Shown here: one piece after another, positions 23,801-37,000 of the stretch | Layout of the letters: each line of letters opens with the position of its first letter | Numbering within the stretch: position 1 is the first letter of the stretch | Source of the DNA: Cloeon dipterum | Taxonomy: Eukaryota; Arthropoda; Insecta; Ephemeroptera; Baetidae | Length of the DNA stretch: 64,000 nucleotides | Assembly: GCF_949628265.1 (NCBI RefSeq) | Contig: NC_088786.1 | Span: 29,161,681 to 29,225,680 of the forward strand | Direction of reading: 5' to 3' | Position numbers and translations under genes: made by a program | Notes under the pieces: generated by a model | The model's database searches: none | What the model saw: the letters and a program-made list of their open reading frames with translations, nothing else | What the model was told of the DNA's origin: nothing

Positions 23801-24250
23801 GTTTAAGGCGCGAGAGCAACCCTGGTGTTCCTGGCGGTGGGTGCTGGATGCCCACCGTGGGTGGTGCCGGTGGTGATGGGCGCCTGGCTGGCCATAAGAC
23901 TGACCGTGCAACTTGGCATGCACGCGTGGGGCTCGGCGCCGATGCCCAGCGTGGCCGAGGCGCTGGCCTCGACGGTGGCGGTGCCTGGCGCCGCGACTCC
24001 GCGCCAACTGGGCCGGCGGTGCCTGCTGCTGGGCGTGCAGAACGTCCTCGTGCTCACATCTGTGGTGCTCAAAGAGAGACACAAGTCCGACGTGCTCTTC
24101 GCCACCTACAGAGTGGCGGTGCTGCAGGTGGTCGCGTTCGTCGCGGGAATCGTGTTCCTGCTCGTGCGGATGCGCTGGGTGGACCCAACCAAGCCGCTCG
24201 CTGAGGGCAAGTGCTTCCACCACAGAACTGATTTGAACGACGATGCGTGA
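17829..24250 (+). CDS. Multi-pass membrane protein, probable XK-related (XKR) family
   Basis: Exons 17829-17969, 20497-20666, 21041-21223, 21328-21420, 21798-22039, 22640-22834 and 23808-24250 (TGA) join in phase to 488 residues. The ATG sits in CACATGG. The first two exons encode a polar, basic cytosolic N-terminus (RRHHSPRRQISQVSRSLS). Then come 8-9 hydrophobic segments, including FIAEVPLLVLLVISPNALG, LFYIGLVFTFLPGLVATIS, FFLLFRLESFLRLFELV, VLQLILNAADL, SIWSLLRSTSLVTGTIGNF and VLQVVAFVAGIVFLLV. The order and the SPN, LRLFE and LQL patterns resemble XKR proteins (CED-8/XKR8), which act in lipid scrambling at the plasma membrane. The match is weak and from memory; other polytopic families remain possible. 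Exon 2 is the least certain, but it alone reconciles phase 0 with phase 2. The last exon is strikingly GC-rich. Confidence 0.8.
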
Positions 24251-24572
24251 CCGCCAATTTATTTTCGTTCAAAGTTGTTAACAAGTTCAAATTGTTGTTG
24301 TGCAGCTGTATTAAATTATTAAAATTTTATGCGCCCAACGCTGTTTTTTTCAGTTATCATAAACTATCAACAAAACTGGAATTAAGATTTGCAAAATTGT
24401 TTTGTTCAATTCAATTTGTCTATATTCATTTCCATATCCACACACGCGCGGCTATAGCATTAGAGACAAACTATTTTTTCTTACAATTAGAACAGTGCGG
24501 AGCGGTTAAATTGCTTTCGATCCTTTCAATCAGAGAAATAACAGTGCATAATTATGTTTTTTATAGATACAA
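24251..24572. other. 3' UTR / flank of the XKR-like gene
   Basis: AT-rich and without ORF support. There is no canonical AATAAA close to the stop; an ATTAAA-type variant near 24309-24315 is the nearest candidate. Confidence 0.3.
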
Positions 24573-24578
24573 ACGTAA

Positions 24579-24615
<37 letters not shown>

Positions 24616-24671
24616 CATTTTATCCCTGTCCGAGGACCGGAGGACCGGGAAGGGCGCGCACGTAATCTTTT
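24573..24671 (-). mobile_element. Short poly-A retroposon with target-site duplication
   Basis: The sequence ACGTAATCTTTT occurs at 24573-24584 and again at 24660-24671. Between them, on the minus strand, is a GC-rich piece of about 48 bp (TGCGCGCCCTTCCCGGTCC, then GGTCCTCGGACAGGGATA, ending AAAATGAGC) followed by a run of about 30 A. Direct repeats plus a poly-A tail are the signature of reverse transcription at a nicked target. The body is so short that it is probably a severely 5'-truncated copy. Confidence 0.85.
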
Positions 24672-25574
24672 AACGTCATGAAAATTGTAATATCCACGAA
24701 AATACATTTTGTGAATACATCCCAATGAGATGTTTTAGTTCCATATGGCTGTAATATTTTTAGATTAACTGCTATAGTACACGGTTATATTTGTCTTCTA
24801 AACAATCAGAAGTTATTTTTTCTTTAAAACTAGTTTCTGGAAGAGATATTAAGCATTCAGAATATTTGCAAAACAATCAAACTTCAATAACACACTGTAA
24901 GAAACAAAACCCTTAGATTTTATCCTCATTCAATCTTATGCAATTTGAAATATTTATTGCAATTTGCACGGTTTGCAAATTTGAGTCTAATAACATTGTG
25001 ACGAAACGGCTTCATCACATATTTTAATTACATATTCGATGAAACTGCCAATTTAAATAGTTTTTGACGATATCGATCAAGCATCAAAGACAATTTTTAT
25101 TTCCTTGAATGAAACAAAAAGTATCTTAGGCTTTTTGCTTTTATTCTTTTTACCATCATATTTTTACTAAAACATGCTTGTAGGATATCTCTAAAATATT
25201 AGCTAACATACGGAAGAAATTTAATGATTCTCGATTTTCTGTGCAGTTCAAAATTTTTTTCCCCAACCTAGTGTGCGAATAAACAACAATATAACTACTG
25301 TCTGCATCTTTGAAATTAATGGTTTGACTTTTTGTAACATATACTCATTAAAATTCAGGGCTAACATAGTTGAAGCTAAATTTTCTTTCTCCACTGAAGT
25401 CAAGTCAGGTATAAAATTTTCGCTAAAAGTTAGAAATCTTTTCGAGTTGAAAATTGAACCATTGTACGCATTATACGGAAAGGACATTTATTACAATTCA
25501 GAGCAAAAAAGCTAGTAATAATTACAATATATCTTATCCTATAAATAAATATAACCAAACTCGGCTTAATATTC
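24672..25574. other. Intergenic AT-rich DNA
   Basis: No gene recognised between the retroposon and the 3' end of the protease gene. ORFs at 25248-25515 are on both strands and look like chance. Confidence 0.4.
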
Positions 25575-25580
25575 TTTATT
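25575..25580 (-). promoter_or_regulatory. Poly-A signal of the protease gene
   Basis: AATAAA on the minus strand, 69 nt beyond the stop codon of the trypsin-like gene; spacing is typical of a short 3' UTR. Confidence 0.6.
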
Positions 25581-25648
25581 GGTTTTGCTGGAGTACTTAT
25601 AAGTTCAATCTCAAAACCATAAGTTTCGCAGGATTCCAGAATACAACA

Positions 25649-27094
<1,446 letters not shown>

Positions 27095-27148
27095 CTTTGA
27101 CTAATATCAAATCGACAGATGTGTGCTGGAGTAATGGTAGTTCATTCG

Positions 27149-27156
27149 TATTTATA
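27149..27156 (-). promoter_or_regulatory. TATA box of the protease gene
   Basis: TATAAATA on the minus strand lies 55-62 nt upstream of the ATG, which predicts a start near 27125 and a 5' UTR of about 30 nt. A focused TATA promoter is usual for highly expressed insect gut or secreted proteases. Confidence 0.65.
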
Positions 27157-27159
27157 CCA

Positions 27160-28770
27160 GTTTGTAATCAGAGAATACGCAACAAACAGAGGAACCAATA
27201 TTTGATCAACCTAGTGGCCGCGTCTTGCATACACATTAAAGTAAGTAATGTGCGTGCATTATCTATCGCGAGATGACAGACAAGAGCCGCTAAAAATGCT
27301 TGATTGTGTCGGCCTCGCACCATTCTTGGAAAAGTGCGTTATTAAACTTGATGTCAGAGGGAATTACTGTTTACTCATCGTGTTTATTTCCTTATGTTAC
27401 TATAATTCAATTAGCTGCTCAATGAACTGGGATGGTTCGAGTTAGATTTGAGTCAGCGAGCAAAATATAGATAAATTTGGTATCATGCATATGATGAAAG
27501 AAACGAATTTCATCCTCGTTGCTCAAAACACTCTCTTCTTTATTCCTCCGACAAGTTTTTGGCGTTATAGAAGTGCCTTATTTCATGGAAAACACAACTG
27601 TCTCCAACAGAAGCCAACAACAGAATTGGAAACTCGACTTTTGAGTAGTGTTCATCGCTGCGGAACTTGGACTGGTAGTAATTGTTATATGTATTAGCCA
27701 AACAAAGAGTACGTTTGGAGATAAATCTCTTTTAAACTATACAACTCCTTAACAGAAGAACTGGAAGAGGTCTTGTTCACCAAAGAGTTAAAAATTAAAT
27801 GCAAGGAACATGTGAAAACGACGTTCATCACGGATTACGTGGATCACGCACATGAATTATGAATGGTGAACATTTACTGTATAATTTAAAATGATTTTAT
27901 TGCACTAGTTTCTTAAAACTAATTAAATACAAGTTAAATAAAAAAATGATGTATTCTTATTATGATTGTTTCTAATTTCTAAATGAAGATATGAAATTTA
28001 TGAGCTCTTGAATAGTTTTTTAATAATCTTAACGAAAAAATAGCAAGCTTAGTTTAACCCTAGAAGAGTTCGGATTTGTTTAGAATAAAAGTGCATCGGC
28101 CAAATGTTGTTTCCAATTATATTCGGGCATCCTTGCGACCGCCTAAAGCAAGGCTCTCTCAATCTCACTTGATAACTTACAGTTAGCCCACTGCAGCTGT
28201 TATGTGCTTCCTATTCAAGAAAATTCATATCCTGCAAATGATCTGTAGCTTAAATTGGGTTGCTGAAGTGGTAAAAGTTTCCAGTATGCATTTATCATGA
28301 CGAAGCAGCATCGCCGACGCCAATTTGTCGACCCGTTCCGTCCATAATGGGCATAATCCCAGGCTGAATACTGACTGAGCGAACGCCAAATCTCCTGATA
28401 ATGAAGTTTGTCTCACGTTCGCGCAAATACAAGGATATAATCTTCAAGTCGGTATGCAGCTCGGAATTCCGACGCGAATAAACAGGCAAAATTAATTCGG
28501 CCGACCTCATTCTCCTGCCGTGAAGCAAGACAGGGTTGGATGGGCGGGCGGAGGGTGGATTGGGGCAGGCGGACAAGAGTAAGTTTGTTTCTCGAGTGCA
28601 TTTCCACAAGATTAAGTCGCCGCCGCGCCATCCAGTGAGTGACAAACGTGTATATATATGTATTTATGCAGGCCTCCTCGCGCGCGCAACGCCGACGCCG
28701 CCGCACCACCGCTGGAAACATGCGCCCCACGTGCACCCCAAACCACCCCAGTCCGCGCTGCTCATTGCCC
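27160..28770. other. Intergenic DNA between the protease and dipeptidase loci
   Basis: No gene recognised. A GC-richer block begins near 28280 and runs to about 28870; it is the likely promoter region for the candidate first exon listed next. The antisense ORFs there (28295-28736) lack motifs. Confidence 0.35.
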
Positions 28771-28772
28771 AG

Positions 28773-28870
28773 TCAGTCAGTCTCTTGCCGAGTGCCGAAC
28801 GCGCAGCACTCGCCTCGTTCCGCACCTCCGAAATCAACGCAGCCACCACGTGTGACCATCCGCTCTGCAA
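28773..28870 (+). other. Candidate non-coding first exon (dipeptidase locus?)
   Basis: Overlapping initiator motifs TCAGTCAGTC at 28773-28782 are followed by a GC-rich stretch that ends in a strong donor, CTGCAA|GTGAGT, at 28870/28871. The frame that would splice in phase to the 34026 exon contains no ATG, so if it belongs to that gene this exon is probably 5' UTR or joins an intermediate exon. Assignment is inference. Confidence 0.35.
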
Positions 28871-31800
28871 GTGAGTTTTTAAATTTGCCAATATGTTATC
28901 TAAGTTTTTGCACAGCATTAAAATTCAATGTCTACACTACTTGATGTTATTAAATTAAATTTTTCTGAAAAAAATGGGAAAAACTGGAAGGATAAAAATT
29001 TGCATTATTTGTTGAATTTAAAACCGATGGTCGGAATAGCTACGCATATTCCCAAATATATTTTGTTATTCTTAATATTCTAGTTAAGCCCAGTTCAATT
29101 TTCTGTTTTTCTTTGATTCAATTTGTAATCCAACCAGAATACATTTTTATACATTTTATGAAACCAAATTTGTGAGATAATTTGAAACGAGGAAAGATTG
29201 AACAGTTTTCTTCTTCTTGAATATTGCTGTTCGTTCCACCTAATGCTATATGAAATATCGCAAAGCATAATATGTCTCAAAGCATTTCGATTTATATACT
29301 TCTCCGCCATTGCAAATGTTATGTTCGAGTTCCATTTTCCCAAAATCTGGCATTATTTCTGTCAAGGTGGAAGAAGGATCCGGAAAGTGGTATTTAATTC
29401 GGTTGTTTTTTGCTCGGATCAAAGGACAGCAACCGTCGTAAAATTGGAAATAAAACTTCGTCGTACAAGCAGAGAGATGAAAATCACAAAGGTCAGAGAG
29501 TGCAGTAAAAACGATACGAGTGTAGGTCCGCGAATTTGGCCGAGGTTCACTCCCACGGGCCGCGCGCGTTGCCTATTTGAAGCCAATAGAGCTGAAAAAG
29601 GCCATTGAAAAAGCGTGGCTCCGTTTTTATCCGTTTTAATTTCAAGTCTTTGGGGAATCGCACCGCGCGGCGCTCTGCTTTGACTTAATTAACGACGAGA
29701 TTAATTATTCAGCGCGCTCGGCACTAAAAGGCTGATGGTGTTTCCTGTGAGAAAGAGAGAGTGAGCGACCGCTGCTTTATTATTTCGCTCATTATTTCGC
29801 TGTAAAAGCTGGCGAAAAGAGTATATTGATCTTCCTCGGAATACACTCACGACAAAGCACAATGTCGAATGTGTGTCTATGTGTCGACAGTCGCGAATGC
29901 AAACTAGGCTACAATTAAAGCTGCCTTTTCTCTGTGGTGCGGAAAAAAATAATTGGACAAATGCAATCTCTTGACTGGCTTCAAAATGCATGACTTTTTC
30001 ACTCCCTTTAATTTGATACTGCATACAATTGTTGTGTGCACGCCTCGTAATTTATTCGCGGCTGGCAAGCGAGCTGTGCCTGCATTTTTTAAGCTCAATC
30101 ACGCTGTAATTGTCGCTTTTATCTAGCTCAACGGACAATTCGCGCTCGCGCTGATTGCGCTTTTGTTTTGAAAGTAAAATTAGTACTGTAGAGCAACTTT
30201 CTACTGGCGGAAAAAACACACGGCTGAAATAAAGTTTCCTATAACTTGTCTCCAAGTGCTTTGAATTTTATCATCTTGTAGGAGGAGCCTTTTTAATCCC
30301 GATAATGAGTGATTAAAGAGTTGGATTTAAAATAGAGGAGAAAAAACAAAACTTGCTTTTTACACTCAGTGTTTTAGTCAGCAAATACAAGCTATTATTT
30401 CTTTAACATTCCATGTGTGTGTCACCAATAAAACAGTATCAAAGAGAATCAATAAAAAACAAACAACTTTATTCCAAACACGTTCCGGTGATTTACAGAC
30501 GAATTGATATCATCCAAATAAAGCAAAATAGTTGTTCATTTTGTCAGCAATATACTAATTCCACTTGAACACAATAAATCTTCAATTTTTTCCTCGAAGT
30601 GGCAAGAAAGATTCATTCTTCTCTAGCAAAATAGGGCTTGCTCTAGTCACCCACCCTCTGTTGCTTGGTATTATTTGAGGTGGATCTTAAGCGTCACCAA
30701 TATCCTTTCGCTCGAGTTGGTCTGAATTTGTGTTTGAATTTGCGAGACTGCATAGCTAAGTCGTGCGTGGAATTCCATCAGAGCTCTCACATCAGAGTCT
30801 GTGTATTCTGATGAGTCGAGTTCCCACTTCGGGCCAGCGGACAAACACCCGCGATCATTATCAGATGATTACAATTTTATGGGCCAATCTGCGGCAGAAT
30901 GTGTTTTGCAGAGTGGCGTCACAACCCGATCATACATTCGCTCCTTAACAATCTCGTGCGGTGCCAAACTGACACGCAGCCCGGCCAGCACGTGACCTAA
31001 TCACTTTCTGATCGCAGCCTCCCTCGCGATTTTTCTTTCGGATGATCACACTTAGAATGACTCGTAACCGTGGAATGAAACTTTGCAGCGTGCACGGCCT
31101 GATGTAAAAAAGCGATACTTGCTGGTGAGTTGGCGGCGATCCGTAGGACTCTTTTCCACTTTTATCTTTTTACCCGCCTCGAGCGGCCTAAGTACGGCAG
31201 AGGTTTAATGCGAAAGTTTATTTTTATTAAGACCTGCGTTTCGTTGGGATTCAAGTTTTGAAATCTTAGGATTGCTGAATAGTCTTAACACATATTGAAA
31301 AAGTTAAAGATGTCTAGATGTGCGAATATTTCCAATAGATTTCAACGCACTAACTTTTGTGGAGTATTTAATTTAATACAAACCAAGTAAGTCGTCAAGA
31401 TTAATATCAGGCATCAAGTTTATGTTGCAAATCTAAATTTAGATTTGCAACATAAACATATTTATATGTTTCGTACTCTAACTTTCATAGCGGTGGTAGT
31501 TAGAATGTCAGAATTGTGCTTATTGATAATGACACGTTAAACGGAAGTGCATGATTTGTACAAAATCAAATCTTCACACAATTTTACTTCTGCAAATTTC
31601 CGATTGTTCTAGGATTCAGACGTGATGATGATATACAAAAAATAAAATTTTCTCAATATTATGTAACATGTATAATTTTAAATTGTAATCATACATAACA
31701 CCTCTTCAATTTTGAAGATATTTTTTGAAGTAAATTTTTTATATTTAGTTTATTTTAAAATTCTATGAAGATTTTATTGTTGAGCTAATTAAGTAGTAAT

Positions 31801-32678
31801 TATTGAATTTTTGAATGTAGTTAGAAACAGGGATAAGTCGATACTTAGACGATTTTCAATTTTTAAGTTAATATTTCTTTGCATCAATCAGAAGAAATTA
31901 GTTTGTGATATATCTTAATTTGACCTACAAATATTTTGGAGGGAAAAAATGTAAAAAGTAAAAAGCTCAGTGCAATCAAGATTTTTGTAGTCAGGTAAGT
32001 GATTTATCTAAATTGGCTTTAAAACCATCTAAATAACGCCTAAAGCAATATGTAATCAATTGCTGTCTTTTGTTGAAAAATTAATATTACCACCCCTTAC
32101 ACCGATGATAAAAGCTATTCAGTTCAGAACATGTTGATAATTTAAATTCCCAGTAATCAATCAAGTCATAAACGAAATAATATTTTCAATTCGATAGCAG
32201 CAGATATTGGATTGGTGGAATAATTTCAATTACAAATCACTAAACCTGCAATCACGGCTCGAAACCCCATAATTTATCAGCGAATTCGCAATTTGGCTTG
32301 CGGCTGACAGACACGTGTGACATCGGGCGCCTGGCTTTCTCGTCAAAAGTTTGCACAAATTGTCAGAGCAGCGGTGCAATGGAGAGAACTTTGGCGTAAA
32401 CCACGACGAATCCATGTGGGAACAATAATTATGGTCGAATCCAATAACACAGACGCCAGCAGGCGCAAAATAGGTCAGCACGCCACTGGCACCGTGCAAC
32501 CGGTGCATTCGCCCGCCGCCGCCGCACGAGAAAATTATATCGCCAGCCGCGCAGCAAAGGTGGCACCCGGCGATTTGTCACGTGGTGTCACCCCCGTTAT
32601 TAATATTGCACCAGACGTCCCCCGGATGATCCATTCAGAGGGACAGAAATTAATTTTTTCTGTCTCTCTGCCCGCGAG
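28871..32678. other. Intergenic or 5'-intron DNA
   Basis: No coding feature recognised. Contains GC-richer patches near 29520-29720, 30770-31200 and 32280-32680, and the 40-bp palindrome listed separately. If the 28.8-kb exon is real, this is its first intron. Confidence 0.35.
31418..31457. repeat. Perfect 40-bp palindrome
   Basis: The half-site GTTTATGTTGCAAATCTAAA is followed at once by its exact reverse complement, with no spacer. The symmetry breaks at both outer flanks. Confidence 0.95.
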
Positions 32679-32689
32679 ATGCAAGCGAG
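32679..32689 (+). CDS. Tentative start exon of the dipeptidase gene
   Basis: ATG CAA GCG AG is followed by a good donor (AG|GTGAGC at 32689/32690). Joined to the acceptor at 34025 it reads M-Q-A-S-Q-W-P-D-E in phase, giving the otherwise startless 34026 exon an ATG. The upstream GC-rich block could be its 5' UTR. Only 11 coding bases support it, so an unrecognised upstream exon is a real alternative. Confidence 0.35.
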
Positions 32690-34025
32690 GTGAGCGGGTT
32701 AAGGGAACGCGCGCGTGACAACTCTGGAAAAAGGTTGGCTTACGCGCGCGGATGGCCCAAGCATTCGTCATCATAATTCTGCAGGCAGATCCAGCTCACG
32801 TTTATCATATATGAAACGACCGACTTTTGCTACGTACCTGAACTTAAGCTGGGTATACACAAACAAGTATAGGCCGCGCGTTCTCAAGGGTTGCAAAAAG
32901 AAATTTTCTATCGCATGATGCATGATAGATTGAGTCCAATACAAGTAAACAACGGGCTAAACAACCTTGTTTTAAATAAATTATTATTGCATATTATTTT
33001 CAAACGTAATTTAAGAATTCGGATATCACGTTGATTTAAATTGAATCTAATATTCCAATTTTACCCGTTCACGCGGGAATATATGAAATGATCCCTGCGG
33101 ACCAATTTCTTCGGCACAGTCGCGACAAGGTCGGCTCAATAATTTGTTTTGCGCGTTTAAGCAGTTTCTGCTGGCCTTTTTTCACGTTTATTTTCAATTT
33201 TCACTGAAATATTATTATTTTAATAATCATGAAAAAGAAACAAACATACAAAATTGAAAAAAATACTTCCAAGATGGAAATGGAAAAATTTCCAACTTTC
33301 TTAACTTTCAGCTTTTTAAATTCATGTTATTTTGTAACTGTAAATGTAAAAATCGAGCGTACAATTTTCTATTCAGCCAAGAGAATTTGGCGCAGTTATC
33401 TTATGCCATTACTGATTTTCTGTAGACCTAAAAATAGGGTATTTTTCGGACGAATGTAAAATTACAAATCAATCGAGTTGTCTCATCAAATAGTGGCTAC
33501 CTTTCAGAAATCATTATGGTTAAATTAAAGTTGAGGGGAAAGCTTGTTTGTTTTGAAGCATTTCAGCTCTCATATTAAATCTCTTATTGATCTCATTTCT
33601 TTGGAGCACCGTCGATTTTACCTATTTGCCCTACATGCGGCAAGAGCGTATTTGAATATCGCATCGTAAAATTGTCGAATGATATGCCACCCGCACTGAA
33701 AGACTGTTCCGCGGCACAGTTTCCCTTTCCCTGCAAGGCGTATGTGACGGCAATATGTTAATTTGTTTGATTATTTTTGACCTTCATACATTTTGTATTT
33801 GACTGATTTTGAGAGTAAACATCTTACTTTCATCGTTCAAAGTGCTCGAATTCAGTTTTGAATTCAATTTTCATACTATAAAGTAGCACACAAAAGAGTT
33901 TCCCAGTAAATGAAACGAATTAAACACTTACAAAACATACGCTAAGATATTTGCAAAAGCTTTATTAAATTGTAATGCAGATAAGCTTTTCGTCGAAAAT
34001 AAAAAATCGCATATTTCTGTTTCAG

Positions 34026-37000
34026 CCAATGGCCAGACGAGGCCTACAGAGTGGCACCCCCGCGGCTGCCCTTGGACTCGGTGATCGAGGATGACGAACA
34101 GCTTATGTTTGACATGGACCACCACTTGCGACACTGCCAGTGCGACTGTGGACACGTCGGATACGACGCAGCGCACCGGCACAAAGTGAGCCTCACACTT
34201 GAACGAAATTTCCACTTGTCCACTTTCTCAGATTACCTCCAGCTTTGGCTTTATTCTAGCTGCTATATGGACCAATGGTCACAAAGTTGGTGTTCTCCTT
34301 TAATACTTTGAAAATTGTTCCAAGCAGTGTTTATTTTTTAATATTTGAAATTTATCTTTATGTAAAATTTTATAGCAAACGTCTACTCAATCTAAATAAT
34401 TCAACTTTTTTCTTAAGAGCAGTTCACTTAGTACATATTACCCTTTTTCAATTTTATTAGCATATTCGCGGGGTCTTTGGTGAAACTGCACTTGGCAAAT
34501 ATTAAAACAGCTCGCCGCCCGTGGAAAAGTCAAACAGCGAGAGGGTCAAATGGAAACTGCTCTCATTTGACAAAATGGTTGAGAGAAAATTTCGCCGCAC
34601 AATGATCGTTTGCCATGCATGCAATAAAAAGCGCTCGTCTAGATCGCGATTTTAATATCTGCCCCAGTTGGTGGTATGAACAGTGTATGAAGTTTTAGCT
34701 CACTGTGACCACATCACGTCCTCCCAGCTCTTAGCTGAAGCATGACGGCCGATTTTATTACAAAAATCTGCATTTATTATTGGATTAACATGAGTTTCAT
34801 CGGTCGTCCACTTTTTTCTCCACTGTTAACCCTTTATTAACATATTCAGTCGAGTAGAATGGAACAGTTTCTCTTATAGATATGCTGAAACTATAAAGTA
34901 AAATAATACTGATAAAATCGTTAAAAAATGTTTACAATTCCAATCTAAATATTCGAAATTGTTTATTTGTTCCAATTAAACTTAAATTTGCGAGGAAAAC
35001 ATACGTTAAAGCTTGTAGAATATGGGTCAGTTAATTCTGATGAAAATCTCCCATATGGCGTCCTCCTCTTATTGCATTTTTATTTTTTTGTTCGAATCAT
35101 GAAACTTAGCATGTTAATGAACGTTTGTGCCGATACTAGTTGCTCTTCAATGAAAATTATTTGAATGAGCAAATTTATGTTTTTTTACTTTAAAAGGGCG
35201 AGGGAAATTTAATAAACTAGAACAAGTTCTGTGATAGCAGAAAATAATATTGGCAATTATTGAAGATAAAAAGAAAAGACTGTCAGATACATTGCACGTT
35301 TCAGAAATAATGTTGTGTGCGTCAAGATGACAAATATAAAATATAGGAAGGTGTAAGCGGTCGACAAAGATATATTGAAAGATTTGCGCTGAAAGTTCCG
35401 CGTCCTCACCCAGCACGATGCAGGAAAGGCAACTGCAGGCCGTCGGTTCCGCAGGGCACCTGAGGGTAACAAACAAAGTAGTCAAAAATCCGCCAGAGGA
35501 ATTAATCTGTGCGTATAGAAGTCACCTTGGTAGAAGCGCTAATTGAATAGGTTGGCCTGTGTAATACGCCTGTTGGTGATTTTCGGGCCTCTTGACTATT
35601 CGTACACCTCGAGTGCATCAACATGCAAGGTTTAGTTTTTCACAACACTCGATAATGAAATAGAGAGAGAAACGACAAAAATTGAAATAAATAACTCTTC
35701 TGTGGGAACAATTTACGTAAAAATTCAATAAAATCCAATTCTACGTTACACAAGTAAATTTTAAGTTTGTAACGTTGTATTGAATTGATTGGCATTTGAC
35801 GAGAAAGGGCCAAAGTTAAAATCGATTCATCGAAAGAAGTGAATTAATGGGGCATCACACTATTTTACCATCCCACAATTTGCTCTCACACTGATGAAAG
35901 ATATATGCTCGTTTTCAATTTACGCCATTTGTGGCCAGCTTAGCAACTCACTCCAAAACACAAATCGCTAACTCGTTTCGCCTCTGTTTATTTCGCACGC
36001 AAATTTGCATGCGGAATCCCTTAATCGAATCTGCACAGGCCAGCGGTGCCGGACATGGAAACAAGGCAGTTTCATATATTTTCGCACTGCTGGATTTTTG
36101 AGTGATGAAGCGCCGGCAGCACTTTGCCGGCCACAAAATTGGCAAAAATCACAAGCGCGACTCTGTGTGTTTTATCGTCAGTCACCGATAAATGACACGC
36201 ACGTTTCCATCACTCGGCACGCAATCCTCGGGCAAATTGGTGTACGCTCGATTTAATCCGCAAACCACGCGCTCGGCGCTCGGTCGAATTGATCATCAAC
36301 TGTGAAATTCTGAAATTTCTTCAGGCGAGAGAAGCCGGAAAATTGATTTAATCTGCACGCTACTTTTTGCTGATTTTCTTATCAAGTGTGTTGACTATAT
36401 TTTCCATTTAATTGAACATGAATTCATATCTGTTCCTCTGTAAATGAATGTTTGTTTTTGTTGTTTCACCCCAATTAGGCGTTTTGGATGATTCAAAGAC
36501 AATTTGTTACCTAAAAACGCAATCACCTGCTAACTAATTATTTTATCACTGACAATAATTGAGTTATCTTGTTTTAAAAGAATAAGTTTAGCACATAACT
36601 TAACACTTTGAAGTAGCTTCAAGAAAAACAGGGAATTTTGAGCTTTGAAAGAGGGAGCTTTTGGATGGTTTTCAAGAGAGTTAAAAACTGGCTCTCTTAT
36701 TTATCAAGCAGATAAATACTGTAGTGTTGTATTTTGATATGCATGTATCAAGAGGTCAAAAAAGCTAGGCTGGCAGTATAATACAATAATTACAAAAAAT
36801 ACAAATTACAATTATTTTTCTGTACGATTGTTCATTTACTAGATACCCACAAATGGTTCCAAATCCAGTGCGGAGTTATTTATTAATTTAATTTCTTTCA
36901 AAATCCTCGTATTTCTTTTAATTTTGTGTGCGTTATATTTTAGGAGCTACAAGTCAATTTTATTTTTAATTAGAGATAAAACAATTCAGTCACTAAGTCA

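Noticed and set aside
28639-28944. 101-codon Arg-rich ORF with ATG
   Set aside because: It would splice at 28870 in phase 1, which does not fit the 34026 exon, and no intermediate exon was found. The exon is listed as probable 5' UTR instead.
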